Source: Bacteroidales bacterium (GTDB lineage: Bacteria > Bacteroidota > Bacteroidia > Bacteroidales > UBA932). Taken from it: a stretch of DNA of 22,457 bases. Position numbers and translations under genes: made by a program. Within the stretch, counting starts at the first letter, position 1, and each line of letters opens with the position of its first letter. Shown piece by piece: positions 1 through 7,797 of this stretch. The notes under the pieces are model-generated. The model saw only the letters and a program-made list of their open reading frames with translations. It ran no database searches and had not been told where the DNA came from. The stretch spans positions 1-22,457 of the forward strand of contig JAGAAF010000064.1 in the NCBI GenBank assembly GCA_017615435.1, read 5' to 3'.

Positions 1-1
1 A

Positions 2-25
2 GACAAGTCTATCCAGGAAAAGTAA
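2..25 (+). CDS. nqrD: C-terminal tail of the upstream gene, probably nqrD (partial)
   Basis: The frame beginning at base 2 reads DKSIQEK and stops at TAA (23-25), 18 bases before the nqrE start. The window begins inside this gene, so only seven residues are visible. In NQR operons the gene before nqrE is nqrD, a membrane subunit of the sodium pump. The identification rests on that order alone, because the residues themselves are not diagnostic. Confidence 0.45.
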   Translation, partial: DKSIQEK

Positions 26-43
26 TAACACAACTAAGGAATT

Positions 44-658
44 ATGGAATATTTAAGCTTATTCGTAAAGTCAATCTTCGTTGACAATATGATCTTTGCA
101 TACTTCCTCGGTATGTGTTCATACCTGGCGGTATCAAAGAACGTGAAGACGGCCAACGGCCTCGGCATCGCGGTCATCTTCGTGCTTCTCATCACCCTCC
201 CGGTCAACTACCTCCTGAACAAGTTCGTCCTCCTTCCCGGAGCACTGAGCTGGCTTGGAGAGAGTTTCGCGGACGTGGACCTCAGCTTCCTGAGCTTCAT
301 CCTCTTCATCGCGGTTATCGCGGCAATCACGCAGGTTGTGGAGATGGTCGTGGAGAAATTCCTCCCGAGCCTCTATGGTTCGCTGGGTATTTACCTCCCG
401 CTCATCGCCGTGAACTGTGCAATCCTCGGAGGATCGCTCTTTATGCAGCAGAGGGAATTCGCGAACTTCGGCGAGTCGGTGGTTTACTCCCTTGGTTCTG
501 GTATCGGCTGGTATCTCGCCATCGTGGCTCTTGCCGCTATCCGCGAGAAGATGTCGTACAGCAATGTCCCCGCCGCTCTCAAGGGCACGGGCATCACATT
601 TATGACGGTCGGCCTGATGGGCATCGCCTTTATGGCCTTTATGGGAATTTCACTTTAA
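44..658 (+). CDS. nqrE: Na+-translocating NADH:quinone reductase subunit E
   Basis: NqrE is an integral membrane subunit of the Na+-NQR complex, which oxidises NADH, reduces quinone and exports sodium across the inner membrane. The 204-residue product has the family length and about six hydrophobic segments. Its N-terminus ([23 protein letters not shown]) is typical of NqrE, including the cysteine-containing [11 protein letters not shown] stretch; that cysteine is one of the pair thought to bind an iron centre with NqrD. The start at 44 is supported by an AAGGA at 36-40. nqrF follows after 12 bases, so the two are co-transcribed with the upstream nqr genes. I see nothing unusual in the protein. 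Confidence 0.95.
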   Translation: MEYLSLFVKSIFVDNMIFAYFLGMCSYLAVSKNVKTANGLGIAVIFVLLITLPVNYLLNKFVLLPGALSWLGESFADVDLSFLSFILFIAVIAAITQVVEMVVEKFLPSLYGSLGIYLPLIAVNCAILGGSLFMQQREFANFGESVVYSLGSGIGWYLAIVALAAIREKMSYSNVPAALKGTGITFMTVGLMGIAFMAFMGISL

Positions 659-670
659 AGGATAGGAACT

Positions 671-1945
671 ATGAGCAATACACTTATTTCTGCTATGGTG
701 CTGATGGTGATTGTCATCCTCATCCTGGTGGCGATTCTCCTCATCATTAAAGCGGCCATCACCCCCAAGGGTAAGGTCACGATCGATATCAACGACGGCA
801 AGAAAGTAATCGAAGCCACTCCGGGCGGGAACCTTATGGGCACCCTCGCCGAAGGCGGCATCTTCCTCCCCTCCGCCTGCGGCGGAAAGGCCAACTGCGG
901 ACAGTGCAAGATAGTCGTTGAAGAAGGCGGCGGTGAGATCCTTCCCACTGAGGTCGGTTTCTTCAACCGCAAACAGATCAAGGAAGGCTGGAGGCTCGGC
1001 TGCCAGGTCAAGGTCAAGGACAATCTGAAGGTGAAGATGGACGAAAGCGCCCTGAGCGTGAAGAAACTCGAGTGCGAGGTCATCTCCAACGAGAATGTCG
1101 CAACCTTTATCAAGGAGTTCACGGTGCGTCTGCCGGAAGGCGAGCACATCGACTTCAAGAGCGGCGAGTACATCCAGATCGATATCCCCGAGTACGAGGC
1201 TGACTTCTCCGATATGGGAGTGGCCGACATTTACAAAGGCGACTGGGAGAAATACGGCATCACATCCCTGAAGTTCAAGAACACCGTTCCTACCATCAGG
1301 GCATACTCGATGGCCTCATATCCGGCAGAGAAGGACGTCATCAAGCTGAACGTCCGTATCGCCACCCCTCCGTTCGACAGGACTCAGCCGAAGGGCGTGT
1401 TCAAGTTCGTGCCGGGTGTGCCTCCGGGAATCGCCTCCACCTACGTCTTCTCCCGCAAACCGGGCGACAAGGTGTGGATCAGCGGCCCTTACGGCGAATT
1501 CCTTCTCCCGAAGGACGATCCGGACGATATGGAATACATCTTCGTTGGCGGCGGCGCCGGTATGGCACCTCTCCGTTCGCACATTATGCACCTCTTCAAG
1601 ACCCTCAAGACCAAGAGGCAGGTCCACTTCTTCTACGGCGCCCGTGCGCTCGTGGAGGCCTTCTACCTCGAGGACTTCGCGGAAATCGAAAAGGACTTCC
1701 CGAACTTCCACTTCCACCTCGCACTCGACCGCCCGGATCCGGCAGCCGATGCAGCTGGAGTCAAGTACACGGCAGGCTTCGTGCACAACGTGATGAACGA
1801 AACCTACCTGAAAGACCACGAAGCTCCGGAGGACATCAAGTACTTTATGTGCGGTCCGCCTATGATGACAAAGTGCGTGTGCGACCTGCTCGATTCGCTC
1901 GGCGTCGCACCGGAGAGCATCCTCTTCGACAACTTCGGAGGTTAA
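671..1945 (+). CDS. nqrF: Na+-translocating NADH:quinone reductase subunit F
   Basis: NqrF is the electron-entry subunit: it takes a hydride from NADH to FAD, passes electrons to a 2Fe-2S cluster and feeds the sodium pump. The 424-residue product has one N-terminal membrane helix (about 5-30), then a ferredoxin domain with the four cluster cysteines at C70, C76, C79 and C111, the same spacing and numbering as I recall for Vibrio NqrF. A reductase domain follows, with the FAD motif RAYSMAS (210-216), the nucleotide-binding GGGAGMAP (293-300) and CGPPMM (394-399). All key residues are present, so it should be functional. Its TAA overlaps the ATG of the next gene (TAATG at 1943-1947). Confidence 0.97.
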   Translation: MSNTLISAMVLMVIVILILVAILLIIKAAITPKGKVTIDINDGKKVIEATPGGNLMGTLAEGGIFLPSACGGKANCGQCKIVVEEGGGEILPTEVGFFNRKQIKEGWRLGCQVKVKDNLKVKMDESALSVKKLECEVISNENVATFIKEFTVRLPEGEHIDFKSGEYIQIDIPEYEADFSDMGVADIYKGDWEKYGITSLKFKNTVPTIRAYSMASYPAEKDVIKLNVRIATPPFDRTQPKGVFKFVPGVPPGIASTYVFSRKPGDKVWISGPYGEFLLPKDDPDDMEYIFVGGGAGMAPLRSHIMHLFKTLKTKRQVHFFYGARALVEAFYLEDFAEIEKDFPNFHFHLALDRPDPAADAAGVKYTAGFVHNVMNETYLKDHEAPEDIKYFMCGPPMMTKCVCDLLDSLGVAPESILFDNFGG

Positions 1946-2769
1946 TGGAAAAGCTCAAAATACTCTTAGTGACAATGCTCCCGCTTCTTGCGGGAGCTTG
2001 TCGTTTAAATGGGGGTCAAGTTGTGGTTGACACCCCGCCATCCGTTGACACTGTCGAGGTAAAAAACTATGTAACTTCGCTGACCGTAGATGCGCCCTGC
2101 CCCGTCCTTTCGCTCGACATATTTGTCTATCGCCCTGACGGGCTGAAAGACCTTGTCAGTTACATCCACGCTGACGGAGACAGCGCGAGCGTGAGCCTGC
2201 CCGACAGCCTGCCTAAGATTGTGGCTGTCGTAGCCAATGCCCGCGGCAGATTCAACATCCAGGGACTGAACCACTACGATTCGCTGGGCGAGATCCGTGT
2301 GCAACTGGATGGCGACTCTCCGGACGCGCCGTTGATGAGCGGAATCGGGCAACTCGGGCAGCCAGTGCCCCTTACTCCCCTGCTATGTACGGTCGAGCTC
2401 GTCAGCGTGACTAATTACTATGAAGATGACATTCTTGCGGAGCATCCCCGGGTTTGGCTGGAGAATGTCAACGCCGACGCTGATCTATTCAGGAGTCAGG
2501 GTTTTACGGTCAGGGAGCCGCGCTCTTCCCGAAAAGTCTATCTGCCCAGTGACATAGGTCTATACACCCAGCATCCGGGCACAAAACTCTACTGCTACCC
2601 CAACGACCTGCCGAATCCGGACGCCGGCAATCCCGCCACGGAACTTGTGCTGGAATACGAGACAGAAGGCGTAACCCACGCCTGCAGGTACACCTTACAC
2701 CCCATTATGAGGGGAGAAACTATTCAGCTTGAAGCAGAGATTCGACCGTATGGTGAAGGCCGACCTTGA
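1945..2769 (+). CDS. Lipoprotein with fimbrillin/Mfa2-like features
   Basis: This is a 274-residue predicted lipoprotein. The N-terminus (MEKLKILLVTMLPLLAGAC) is a signal peptide ending in a lipobox-like LAGAC, with the modified cysteine at residue 19. Residues just after it (RLNGG) lack the acidic surface-export signal common in Bacteroidota, so a periplasmic-facing anchor is as likely as surface display. The body is rich in beta-strand patterns resembling the FimA/FimB/Mfa2 superfamily: LDIFVYRPDG early, a valine-rich IVAVVANARG segment, PLMSG, LTPLLCTVELVSV, and a late LYCYPN. The start at 1945 overlaps the nqrF stop by one base, implying translational coupling. The family assignment is by pattern memory only. 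The last 50 bases overlap the oppositely oriented SDR gene. Confidence 0.6.
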   Translation: MEKLKILLVTMLPLLAGACRLNGGQVVVDTPPSVDTVEVKNYVTSLTVDAPCPVLSLDIFVYRPDGLKDLVSYIHADGDSASVSLPDSLPKIVAVVANARGRFNIQGLNHYDSLGEIRVQLDGDSPDAPLMSGIGQLGQPVPLTPLLCTVELVSVTNYYEDDILAEHPRVWLENVNADADLFRSQGFTVREPRSSRKVYLPSDIGLYTQHPGTKLYCYPNDLPNPDAGNPATELVLEYETEGVTHACRYTLHPIMRGETIQLEAEIRPYGEGRP

Positions 2770-3775
2770 TGGGGAAACGACTCTTCCAGCCCAGAGCCTG
2801 AAGCTTTGCAGAGGAAAGACGCGCCTTAGTGGCTTTGCTGAAGCCGGCGGCCTCGGCCGCGGACGGGAGGTCGAAGACCACTTCCGTCCCGGCAATCGCT
2901 GCCAACTCTGCTGCAAGATCCCGGAGAGTTATGTCACCCGAAACATCCGCGATATTATATGCTTCGCCTGAAACGCCCAGAAGGAGCACATAAAGAAGCC
3001 CCGAAACTGCATCGGCCACATATGTGTAGGAATAATGCTGCAGACCGTCGCTCTTCAGCACTATATTCTCCTTGCGGACCGCATTGCGCAGGAACTGCGA
3101 CATAGCCTTAGTGTCAGAAGGAAGCAGGGTCGGTCCGAAAGAACGGGTGAAACGCGGGATGACGATATCCATCCCATACTGACTTATGTAGGCTTGACAC
3201 AGGGCCTCGCCGCAGCGTTTGCTCTCAGGATAACCTGCCCGCAGAGTATTAGAATCTATGTAACCGCAGTACTTTTCGTCGAAGAATTCCACATCGCCCC
3301 TGTTTTCGCCATAGATTTCGTTTGAAGATGCGAAGGCGAAACGCTCCGTGCCGCAGCTACGGGCGAAGTCCAGCATATTCTGAAGGCCCGTGATGTTGGT
3401 CATAATTGTCGAAACCGGCTCGGTCGCGTATGCCACGGGATGAGTGTTCGAAGCCAAATGGATAACGTAGTCCGCCCTGACCGGCAGGGCCAGCGGAAGA
3501 TTGATATCCTGCTTTATGAACTGAAAAAGAGGATTGTCCGCATAAGCGAGGAAACGCTCTTTAGCACGTTCTTCATTGCGCCCCAGCGCGATTACGGTGC
3601 AACCGAGGTTCTCTATCGAATTGCGCTTCATCAGCACATCCACCAGGCAGCTGCCTATCAAACCTGTGCCGCCGCTGAGGAGCACGGTCTTTCCAGCAAG
3701 CTTGTCCCAAGGGAGGTCGAGCCGGGCGACATCTTCTACGTCGGAGAGATATAACGGATGATCGAAAGCTTTCAT
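2720..3775 (-). CDS. NAD-dependent epimerase/dehydratase (extended SDR)
   Basis: This 351-residue protein is an extended short-chain dehydrogenase/reductase of the nucleotide-sugar epimerase/dehydratase type. The NAD-binding glycine motif is GGTGLIGS (35-42), followed by IHLASNTHP, the serine strand SSNEIYG (150-156) and the catalytic YPESK (Tyr182, Lys186). Its ATG overlaps the TAA of the IspD-like gene by one base, so the two are coupled. In Haemophilus Bcs1 and Gram-positive TarI/TarJ, a cytidylyltransferase is paired with a reductase that makes the polyol phosphate. By analogy this SDR may make or modify the substrate of its partner, but an ordinary nucleotide-sugar epimerase is equally compatible. 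The 3' end overlaps the lipoprotein gene by 50 bases. Confidence 0.85.
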   Translation of the reverse strand: MKAFDHPLYLSDVEDVARLDLPWDKLAGKTVLLSGGTGLIGSCLVDVLMKRNSIENLGCTVIALGRNEERAKERFLAYADNPLFQFIKQDINLPLALPVRADYVIHLASNTHPVAYATEPVSTIMTNITGLQNMLDFARSCGTERFAFASSNEIYGENRGDVEFFDEKYCGYIDSNTLRAGYPESKRCGEALCQAYISQYGMDIVIPRFTRSFGPTLLPSDTKAMSQFLRNAVRKENIVLKSDGLQHYSYTYVADAVSGLLYVLLLGVSGEAYNIADVSGDITLRDLAAELAAIAGTEVVFDLPSAAEAAGFSKATKARLSSAKLQALGWKSRFPIKVGLHHTVESLLQAE

Positions 3776-4485
3776 TACTTATTCTGCTTCAGATATGCCT
3801 TGAACCACTCAAGATCGCCAGGGGTGGTGAGTTTCACGTTTTTGTCCGAGCCCTTTGCAAAATGCAGCCTGACGCCCAGTTCCACCATCATCGTGTTGGT
3901 GTAGGAGGAGCCGTAGATTCCGATCTCCTTATCGAAGGCTTCGTGATATTTGGAGTCAATCAGCTCGAACTTGTATGCCTGGGGAGTACTCACGCGGCGA
4001 AGGGTTTCGCGGGGAATATACTTGGTCGTGGTCTGAGGATCATCCTGGTCGATGAGGAAAATCTGCTCGTTGTAGGGCAACGATGTAACGGCGTTGCCGA
4101 ACTCCGCGCATTTCTCTATCACGTCCGTGAGCACTGTCTCGTCCACCAGCGGACGGATTCCGTCATGGACTATTATTATGTCGTCCGGTTTGCAGTAACC
4201 CTCCAGGGAGAAAACGCCGTTGCGTATGGATTCCTGTACGCTTGCGCCGCCCGGCACTATCTTGCGGAGTTTGGAAATTCCATACTTCTTCGCCCAGTTG
4301 CGGACATCATCCTGCCATCCGTCGATGCAGACGAGTACTATCTCGTCCACCATTGTATGTTTCTGGAACCCTTCGAAGGTGTAGAAGAGGATGGGCTTCC
4401 CTTCCACTTCCACGAACTGCTTGGGAATCTCGAGACCCATACGGGCTCCGACTCCTCCAGCAACGACTATTGCTATTGTACTCAT
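3775..4485 (-). CDS. IspD/TarI-family cytidylyltransferase
   Basis: This 236-residue protein belongs to the 2-C-methyl-erythritol-4-phosphate / ribitol-5-phosphate cytidylyltransferase family, which joins CTP and a polyol phosphate to give a CDP-polyol. Visible motifs are the CTP-binding AGGVGARMG (9-17) followed by PKQF, the VHDGIRPLV segment, RRVSTPQAYKF and the C-terminal NVKLTTPGDL. Pairing with an SDR and proximity to LicD- and TagF-like genes favour a CDP-polyol role (TarI/Bcs1-like) over the isoprenoid enzyme IspD, though the latter cannot be excluded by sequence alone. I chose the ATG at 4485 rather than the in-frame TTG at 4491, because the TTG lies directly after a promoter box. One of the seven CATG sites is here (4164). 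Confidence 0.85.
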   Translation of the reverse strand: MSTIAIVVAGGVGARMGLEIPKQFVEVEGKPILFYTFEGFQKHTMVDEIVLVCIDGWQDDVRNWAKKYGISKLRKIVPGGASVQESIRNGVFSLEGYCKPDDIIIVHDGIRPLVDETVLTDVIEKCAEFGNAVTSLPYNEQIFLIDQDDPQTTTKYIPRETLRRVSTPQAYKFELIDSKYHEAFDKEIGIYGSSYTNTMMVELGVRLHFAKGSDKNVKLTTPGDLEWFKAYLKQNK

Positions 4486-4492
4486 AAGCAAA

Positions 4493-4500
4493 CAAATATA
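4493..4500 (-). promoter_or_regulatory. Bacteroidota -7 promoter box for the IspD-like/SDR unit
   Basis: On the minus strand this reads TATATTTG, an exact match to the Bacteroidota TAnnTTTG -7 element. Only seven bases (TTTGCTT) separate it from the ATG at 4485, so the transcript would begin within a few bases of the start codon. I see no clear TTTG at the usual -33 spacing. Confidence 0.65.
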
Positions 4501-4514
4501 CGCAAAAAAATTCC

Positions 4515-4522
4515 TATCTTTA
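4515..4522 (+). promoter_or_regulatory. Probable -7 promoter box for the opine-dehydrogenase-to-TagF-like operon
   Basis: This reads TATCTTTA, one base off TAnnTTTG, and lies seven bases before the ATG at 4530. The two divergent start codons (4485 and 4530) have only 44 bases between them, so both promoters must share this short A/T-rich segment. The last position mismatch makes it less certain than the opposite-strand box. Confidence 0.5.
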
Positions 4523-4529
4523 ACTCCCG

Positions 4530-5525
4530 ATGTCTGACGGACTCAAAATATGCATCTGTGGCGGCGGCTCCCTGGGGCACGTCTGTGCTGGCGTCCTTGC
4601 CTCACGTCCGTCGGTAAGCGTCAGCATCCTGTCCGGTCATCCCTCGAGCTGGGGAGATAACGTTTCCGTCACAGACCCGGACGGCAAGGTGTATTCCGGC
4701 CCGCTCGCGAGAGTGTCTTCTGCCCCCGCAGAGGTTGTCAAAGGTAGCGATATAGTCCTGCTCTGCGTTCCCGGTTATCTGATAGAAAAGACCCTCCAAA
4801 GCATCAAGCCCTTCGTCGGCGATGCTGCCGTCGGCTCAGTCGTCTGCAGCACCGGCTTTTTCTTCTTTGCGCACAAGATTCTGGGCAAGAATGCGAAACT
4901 CTTTGGTTTTCAGAGAGTTCCGTATATTGCCCGAGTCTCCAGGTACGGTTCCGAGGCCCTGCTTCTGGGCTATAAGAGCAGCCTTATCGCAGCGCTGGAG
5001 AACCTTCCGGACTCATTCACTAAAACCCTGCAGACCCTTTTCGGAACTCCTGTCAGCAAGGCCGACAACTATCTTCAGGTCTCTCTTACCAATTCCAACC
5101 CGATACTGCACACCGGCAGGCTCTTCACTATGTTCAAGGGCCGGGAAGAGCAGGTATTCGACCACAACATCCTCTTTTACAAAGAGTGGACGGACGAAGC
5201 CTCGCGCAAACTGATCGAGATGGACGAAGAGTTCTTTAAACTCCTGAACAAGCTTGAGGTGAAAGGCATCCCTACCCTGCTCGACTACTACGAAAGTACC
5301 GATGCAGCCTCTCTGACTCGCAAGATTTCCTCTATCGGCGCCTTCCAGGCCATTACCAGCCCTATGATTCCCTGCGATGGCGGGTGGAAACTGGACAAAA
5401 GCAGCCGCTACTTCACGGAGGACTTCCCTTTCGGACTCCGGTGGATCAAGGAGTTGGCCGCGAATAATAATATCGAAACGCCAGTCATAGATGAAGTTTA
5501 TGACTGGGGAATGAATTTGCTATGA
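4530..5525 (+). CDS. Octopine/nopaline (opine) dehydrogenase-family protein
   Basis: This 331-residue protein resembles NAD(P)-dependent opine dehydrogenases, which reductively join the amino group of an amino acid to a 2-oxo acid. The nucleotide-binding GGGSLG is at 11-16, followed by DIVLLCVPGYL at the end of the Rossmann fold. The C-terminal opine domain carries NPILH (190-194, with the likely catalytic His194) and RYFTEDFPFGL (293-303). It is first in a tightly coupled six-gene operon; its stop overlaps the start of the LicC-like gene (ATGA, 5522-5525). Opine-type amino acids such as N-(1-carboxyethyl)lysine are known O-antigen substituents in enteric bacteria, so a decoration role is plausible. 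Substrates cannot be read from the sequence. Confidence 0.8.
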   Translation: MSDGLKICICGGGSLGHVCAGVLASRPSVSVSILSGHPSSWGDNVSVTDPDGKVYSGPLARVSSAPAEVVKGSDIVLLCVPGYLIEKTLQSIKPFVGDAAVGSVVCSTGFFFFAHKILGKNAKLFGFQRVPYIARVSRYGSEALLLGYKSSLIAALENLPDSFTKTLQTLFGTPVSKADNYLQVSLTNSNPILHTGRLFTMFKGREEQVFDHNILFYKEWTDEASRKLIEMDEEFFKLLNKLEVKGIPTLLDYYESTDAASLTRKISSIGAFQAITSPMIPCDGGWKLDKSSRYFTEDFPFGLRWIKELAANNNIETPVIDEVYDWGMNLL

Positions 5526-6235
5526 CCTACGCAGCAGACAAAGCCATAATCCTCGCCGCGGGCTTCGGTTCGCGTATGGTCCCCGTGACTCTGAACACTC
5601 CCAAGCCTCTCGTAAAGGTCAACGGCGTGCGTATTATCGACACAATCATAGACTCCCTGCTCGAGGCCGGAATCGAAGACATTACGATAATCCGCGGTTA
5701 CAAAAAAGAGTGTTTCGACGTGCTCCTCGGGAAATATCCCGGCCTGAAGTTCATCGACAACGACCTGTTCGACAAGACCAACAGCATATCTTCCGCACAC
5801 GCGGCGCTCAGTCTGCTCAAGGGCGGCTGCTACATCTGCGAGGCGGATCTGTTGATTGCCAACCACGACGTTATCCGCAAGTGGCACGCCGGTTCGGATT
5901 ATCTCGGCTCCTTCGCCCGCGAGACGGACGACTGGTGCCTCAGCGAGAAAGACGGCTACGCCACCGACTACCGCAAGGGAGGGCAGGAATGCTTCAACTG
6001 CTACGGTATCTCATACTGGACGCCGGAAGATTGCGACAAACTGCGCCGCGACATAGAAGAAGTGTGGAACGAAGAAGGCGGAAGGGACGTCTTCTACGAA
6101 TTCGTTCCGCTCGTTCTCAGAAAAGACAATTATAAAGTAAAGATACACGAATGCCAGAAGGGAGACGTGGTGGAGATAGATTCCTATAAAGAGCTTTGCG
6201 CCATCGATCCTTCATACAGACATTACAAGCAATGA
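5522..6235 (+). CDS. LicC-like sugar-phosphate/choline-phosphate nucleotidyltransferase
   Basis: This 237-residue protein is a single-domain nucleotidyltransferase of the LicC type (CTP:phosphocholine cytidylyltransferase and relatives). The N-terminal signature is LAAGFGSRMVPVTLNTPKPL (11-30), then ITIIRGYKKE (54-63), FDKTNSISS (83-91), the metal-binding EAD (107-109), and a late VVEIDSYKEL (216-225) like the EIDS motif of LicC. It differs in its middle part from the LicC domain of the fusion gene downstream, so the two probably activate different phospho-alcohols. It overlaps both neighbours by four bases. The product is likely a CDP-linked small molecule, but UDP- or dTDP-sugar formation is not ruled out. 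Confidence 0.78.
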   Translation: MTYAADKAIILAAGFGSRMVPVTLNTPKPLVKVNGVRIIDTIIDSLLEAGIEDITIIRGYKKECFDVLLGKYPGLKFIDNDLFDKTNSISSAHAALSLLKGGCYICEADLLIANHDVIRKWHAGSDYLGSFARETDDWCLSEKDGYATDYRKGGQECFNCYGISYWTPEDCDKLRRDIEEVWNEEGGRDVFYEFVPLVLRKDNYKVKIHECQKGDVVEIDSYKELCAIDPSYRHYKQ

Positions 6236-7797
6236 AAGTCTATAAAGGTAATATTCTCACTGTCGACAGCAAGGACAGTATAGCGAAGTATCTGGTGGAA
6301 GACGGCGGCCGCATCGCCTATGTCGGGAAGACACTCCCGAAGGAATATGCCGGCGCCGAGACCGTGGATTTGGGGCCGAAAGCCCTCATCCCCGCTTTCG
6401 TGGACACGCACCAGCATTTCGCATCTTTCTCCATCTTCAACGCGGGCCTCAACGTGATGGACGCGGAGTCCAACGAAGAAATCTCGAAAATGGTCGCTGA
6501 ATTCTACAAAAGCAGCGGCAAGGCCAAGACTCTCATCGCATTCGGTGCATCTCCGTATTCAGTAAAGGAGCGACGCCTCATCAGTCGCGAGGAACTGGAC
6601 AAAGTCTGCCCGGACAAGGAGATCATGGTCGTCAAATACGACGGCCACGCCTGCATAGTGAACAGCAAACTGCTGAAGACCATCGACAAACAGGTGCGCG
6701 AACTCCGCGGCTATCACCCGGACACGGGCGAAATGAATCAGGAGGCTTTCTTTAAGGTTTCAGACTATATCACCGGCAGTCTCAGTATAATCGACCTCTT
6801 CTCCAAGATGCAGCAGGCCGCGGACTATGAAGCATCGTACGGCATAGGAATGGTCCACACCGTCAGCGGTGTCGGTTTCATCGGGGATCTGGACATAACC
6901 ACCGAGAAGATCTTCGCCAAGAGCCTTCGTAATGGCTTCCAGGTCCGCGTGTTCCCCCAGTCTATGGACGTGAAGGTGGCCACCTCACGCAAACTTCCCC
7001 GCATAGGCGGCTGCTTCAAGTGCGCGCTGGACGGTTGCTACGGCTCTATGGACGCCGCTATGAACGAGCCCTATGCCGACGGCACCGACGGCGTGCTCTA
7101 CTACACGGACGAAACCGTTACCGAGTTCTGCAAGGCGGCGAACCGCGCCGGGCTTCAGATCGAAATGCACGCCATAGGCGACAAGGCTTTCGATCAGGCC
7201 ACCCGCTGCCTCAAGGCCGCGCTCGACGACTTCCCCCGCAAGGACCACCGTCACGGTATCATCCACGACTGTCTCCCCACCGCCGAAGGCATAAAGATAT
7301 GCAGCGAATACCATATCGCTATGCCCGTCCAGAGCGCCTTCATAAACTGGAAGCAGGAGCCGGACGAATACCTGGAGAGCATTATGGGCAAGGAACGCTG
7401 CTCTCGCCTGAACCCCATCAAGGATTTCGCCGACAACGGAATAGTGGTCTCTCTGGGCTCCGACGCCCCCTGCACCTCCCCCAACCCGATAGTCTGGATC
7501 GACCGCTGCGTGAACAATCCCAATAAAGAGCAGCGAGTAAGCATCCGGCAGGCCCTCCGTATGGCCACCTGGAACGGTTACTACACCACCTTCGACGAGA
7601 ATGAGCGTGGCTCCCTCGAAAAGGGCAAGATAGCGGATATGGTAATCCTCAGCGCCAACCCATACGAGATACCTGCAGAGGAAATCAAAGACCTCAAGGT
7701 GGAGCAGCTCCTGCTTCAGGGCAAACCCTATCAGAGCGCACAGGAAGGCGTATTCGGCGCCGTTCTTCGCGGTCTCTGCTCAAAGAACAAGTTCTGA
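6232..7797 (+). CDS. YtcJ-type amidohydrolase (amidohydrolase 3 family)
   Basis: This 521-residue protein is a metal-dependent amidohydrolase of the YtcJ group; family members deacylate or deaminate small substrates. The fold is recognisable from the N-terminal composite-domain strand (MKVYKGNILTVDS), the metal motif DTHQH (58-62), Lys263 in KCALDG, His313 in MHAIGD, HGIIHD (341-346) and the late catalytic Asp411 in LGSDAP. The end (GSLEKGKIADMVILSANP) is characteristic of the family. I chose the ATG at 6232, giving a 4-base overlap with the LicC gene, because upstream residues would read into that gene. Its place between two cytidylyltransferases suggests it supplies or trims the amine or amino acid that is activated. 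No transmembrane or secretion signal is visible. Confidence 0.82.
   Translation: MKVYKGNILTVDSKDSIAKYLVEDGGRIAYVGKTLPKEYAGAETVDLGPKALIPAFVDTHQHFASFSIFNAGLNVMDAESNEEISKMVAEFYKSSGKAKTLIAFGASPYSVKERRLISREELDKVCPDKEIMVVKYDGHACIVNSKLLKTIDKQVRELRGYHPDTGEMNQEAFFKVSDYITGSLSIIDLFSKMQQAADYEASYGIGMVHTVSGVGFIGDLDITTEKIFAKSLRNGFQVRVFPQSMDVKVATSRKLPRIGGCFKCALDGCYGSMDAAMNEPYADGTDGVLYYTDETVTEFCKAANRAGLQIEMHAIGDKAFDQATRCLKAALDDFPRKDHRHGIIHDCLPTAEGIKICSEYHIAMPVQSAFINWKQEPDEYLESIMGKERCSRLNPIKDFADNGIVVSLGSDAPCTSPNPIVWIDRCVNNPNKEQRVSIRQALRMATWNGYYTTFDENERGSLEKGKIADMVILSANPYEIPAEEIKDLKVEQLLLQGKPYQSAQEGVFGAVLRGLCSKNKF

Noticed and set aside
3775..4485. Calling the cytidylyltransferase simply ispD of the MEP isoprenoid pathway
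   Set aside because: The family match allows it, but pairing with an SDR and placement in a phospho-alcohol cluster make TarI/Bcs1-like activity more likely. I left the symbol empty rather than choose.
4486..4491. Extending the IspD-like protein to a TTG at 4491
   Set aside because: The TTG directly follows the TATATTTG promoter box, so it is unlikely to be on the mRNA; the ATG at 4485 already includes the complete CTP-binding motif.
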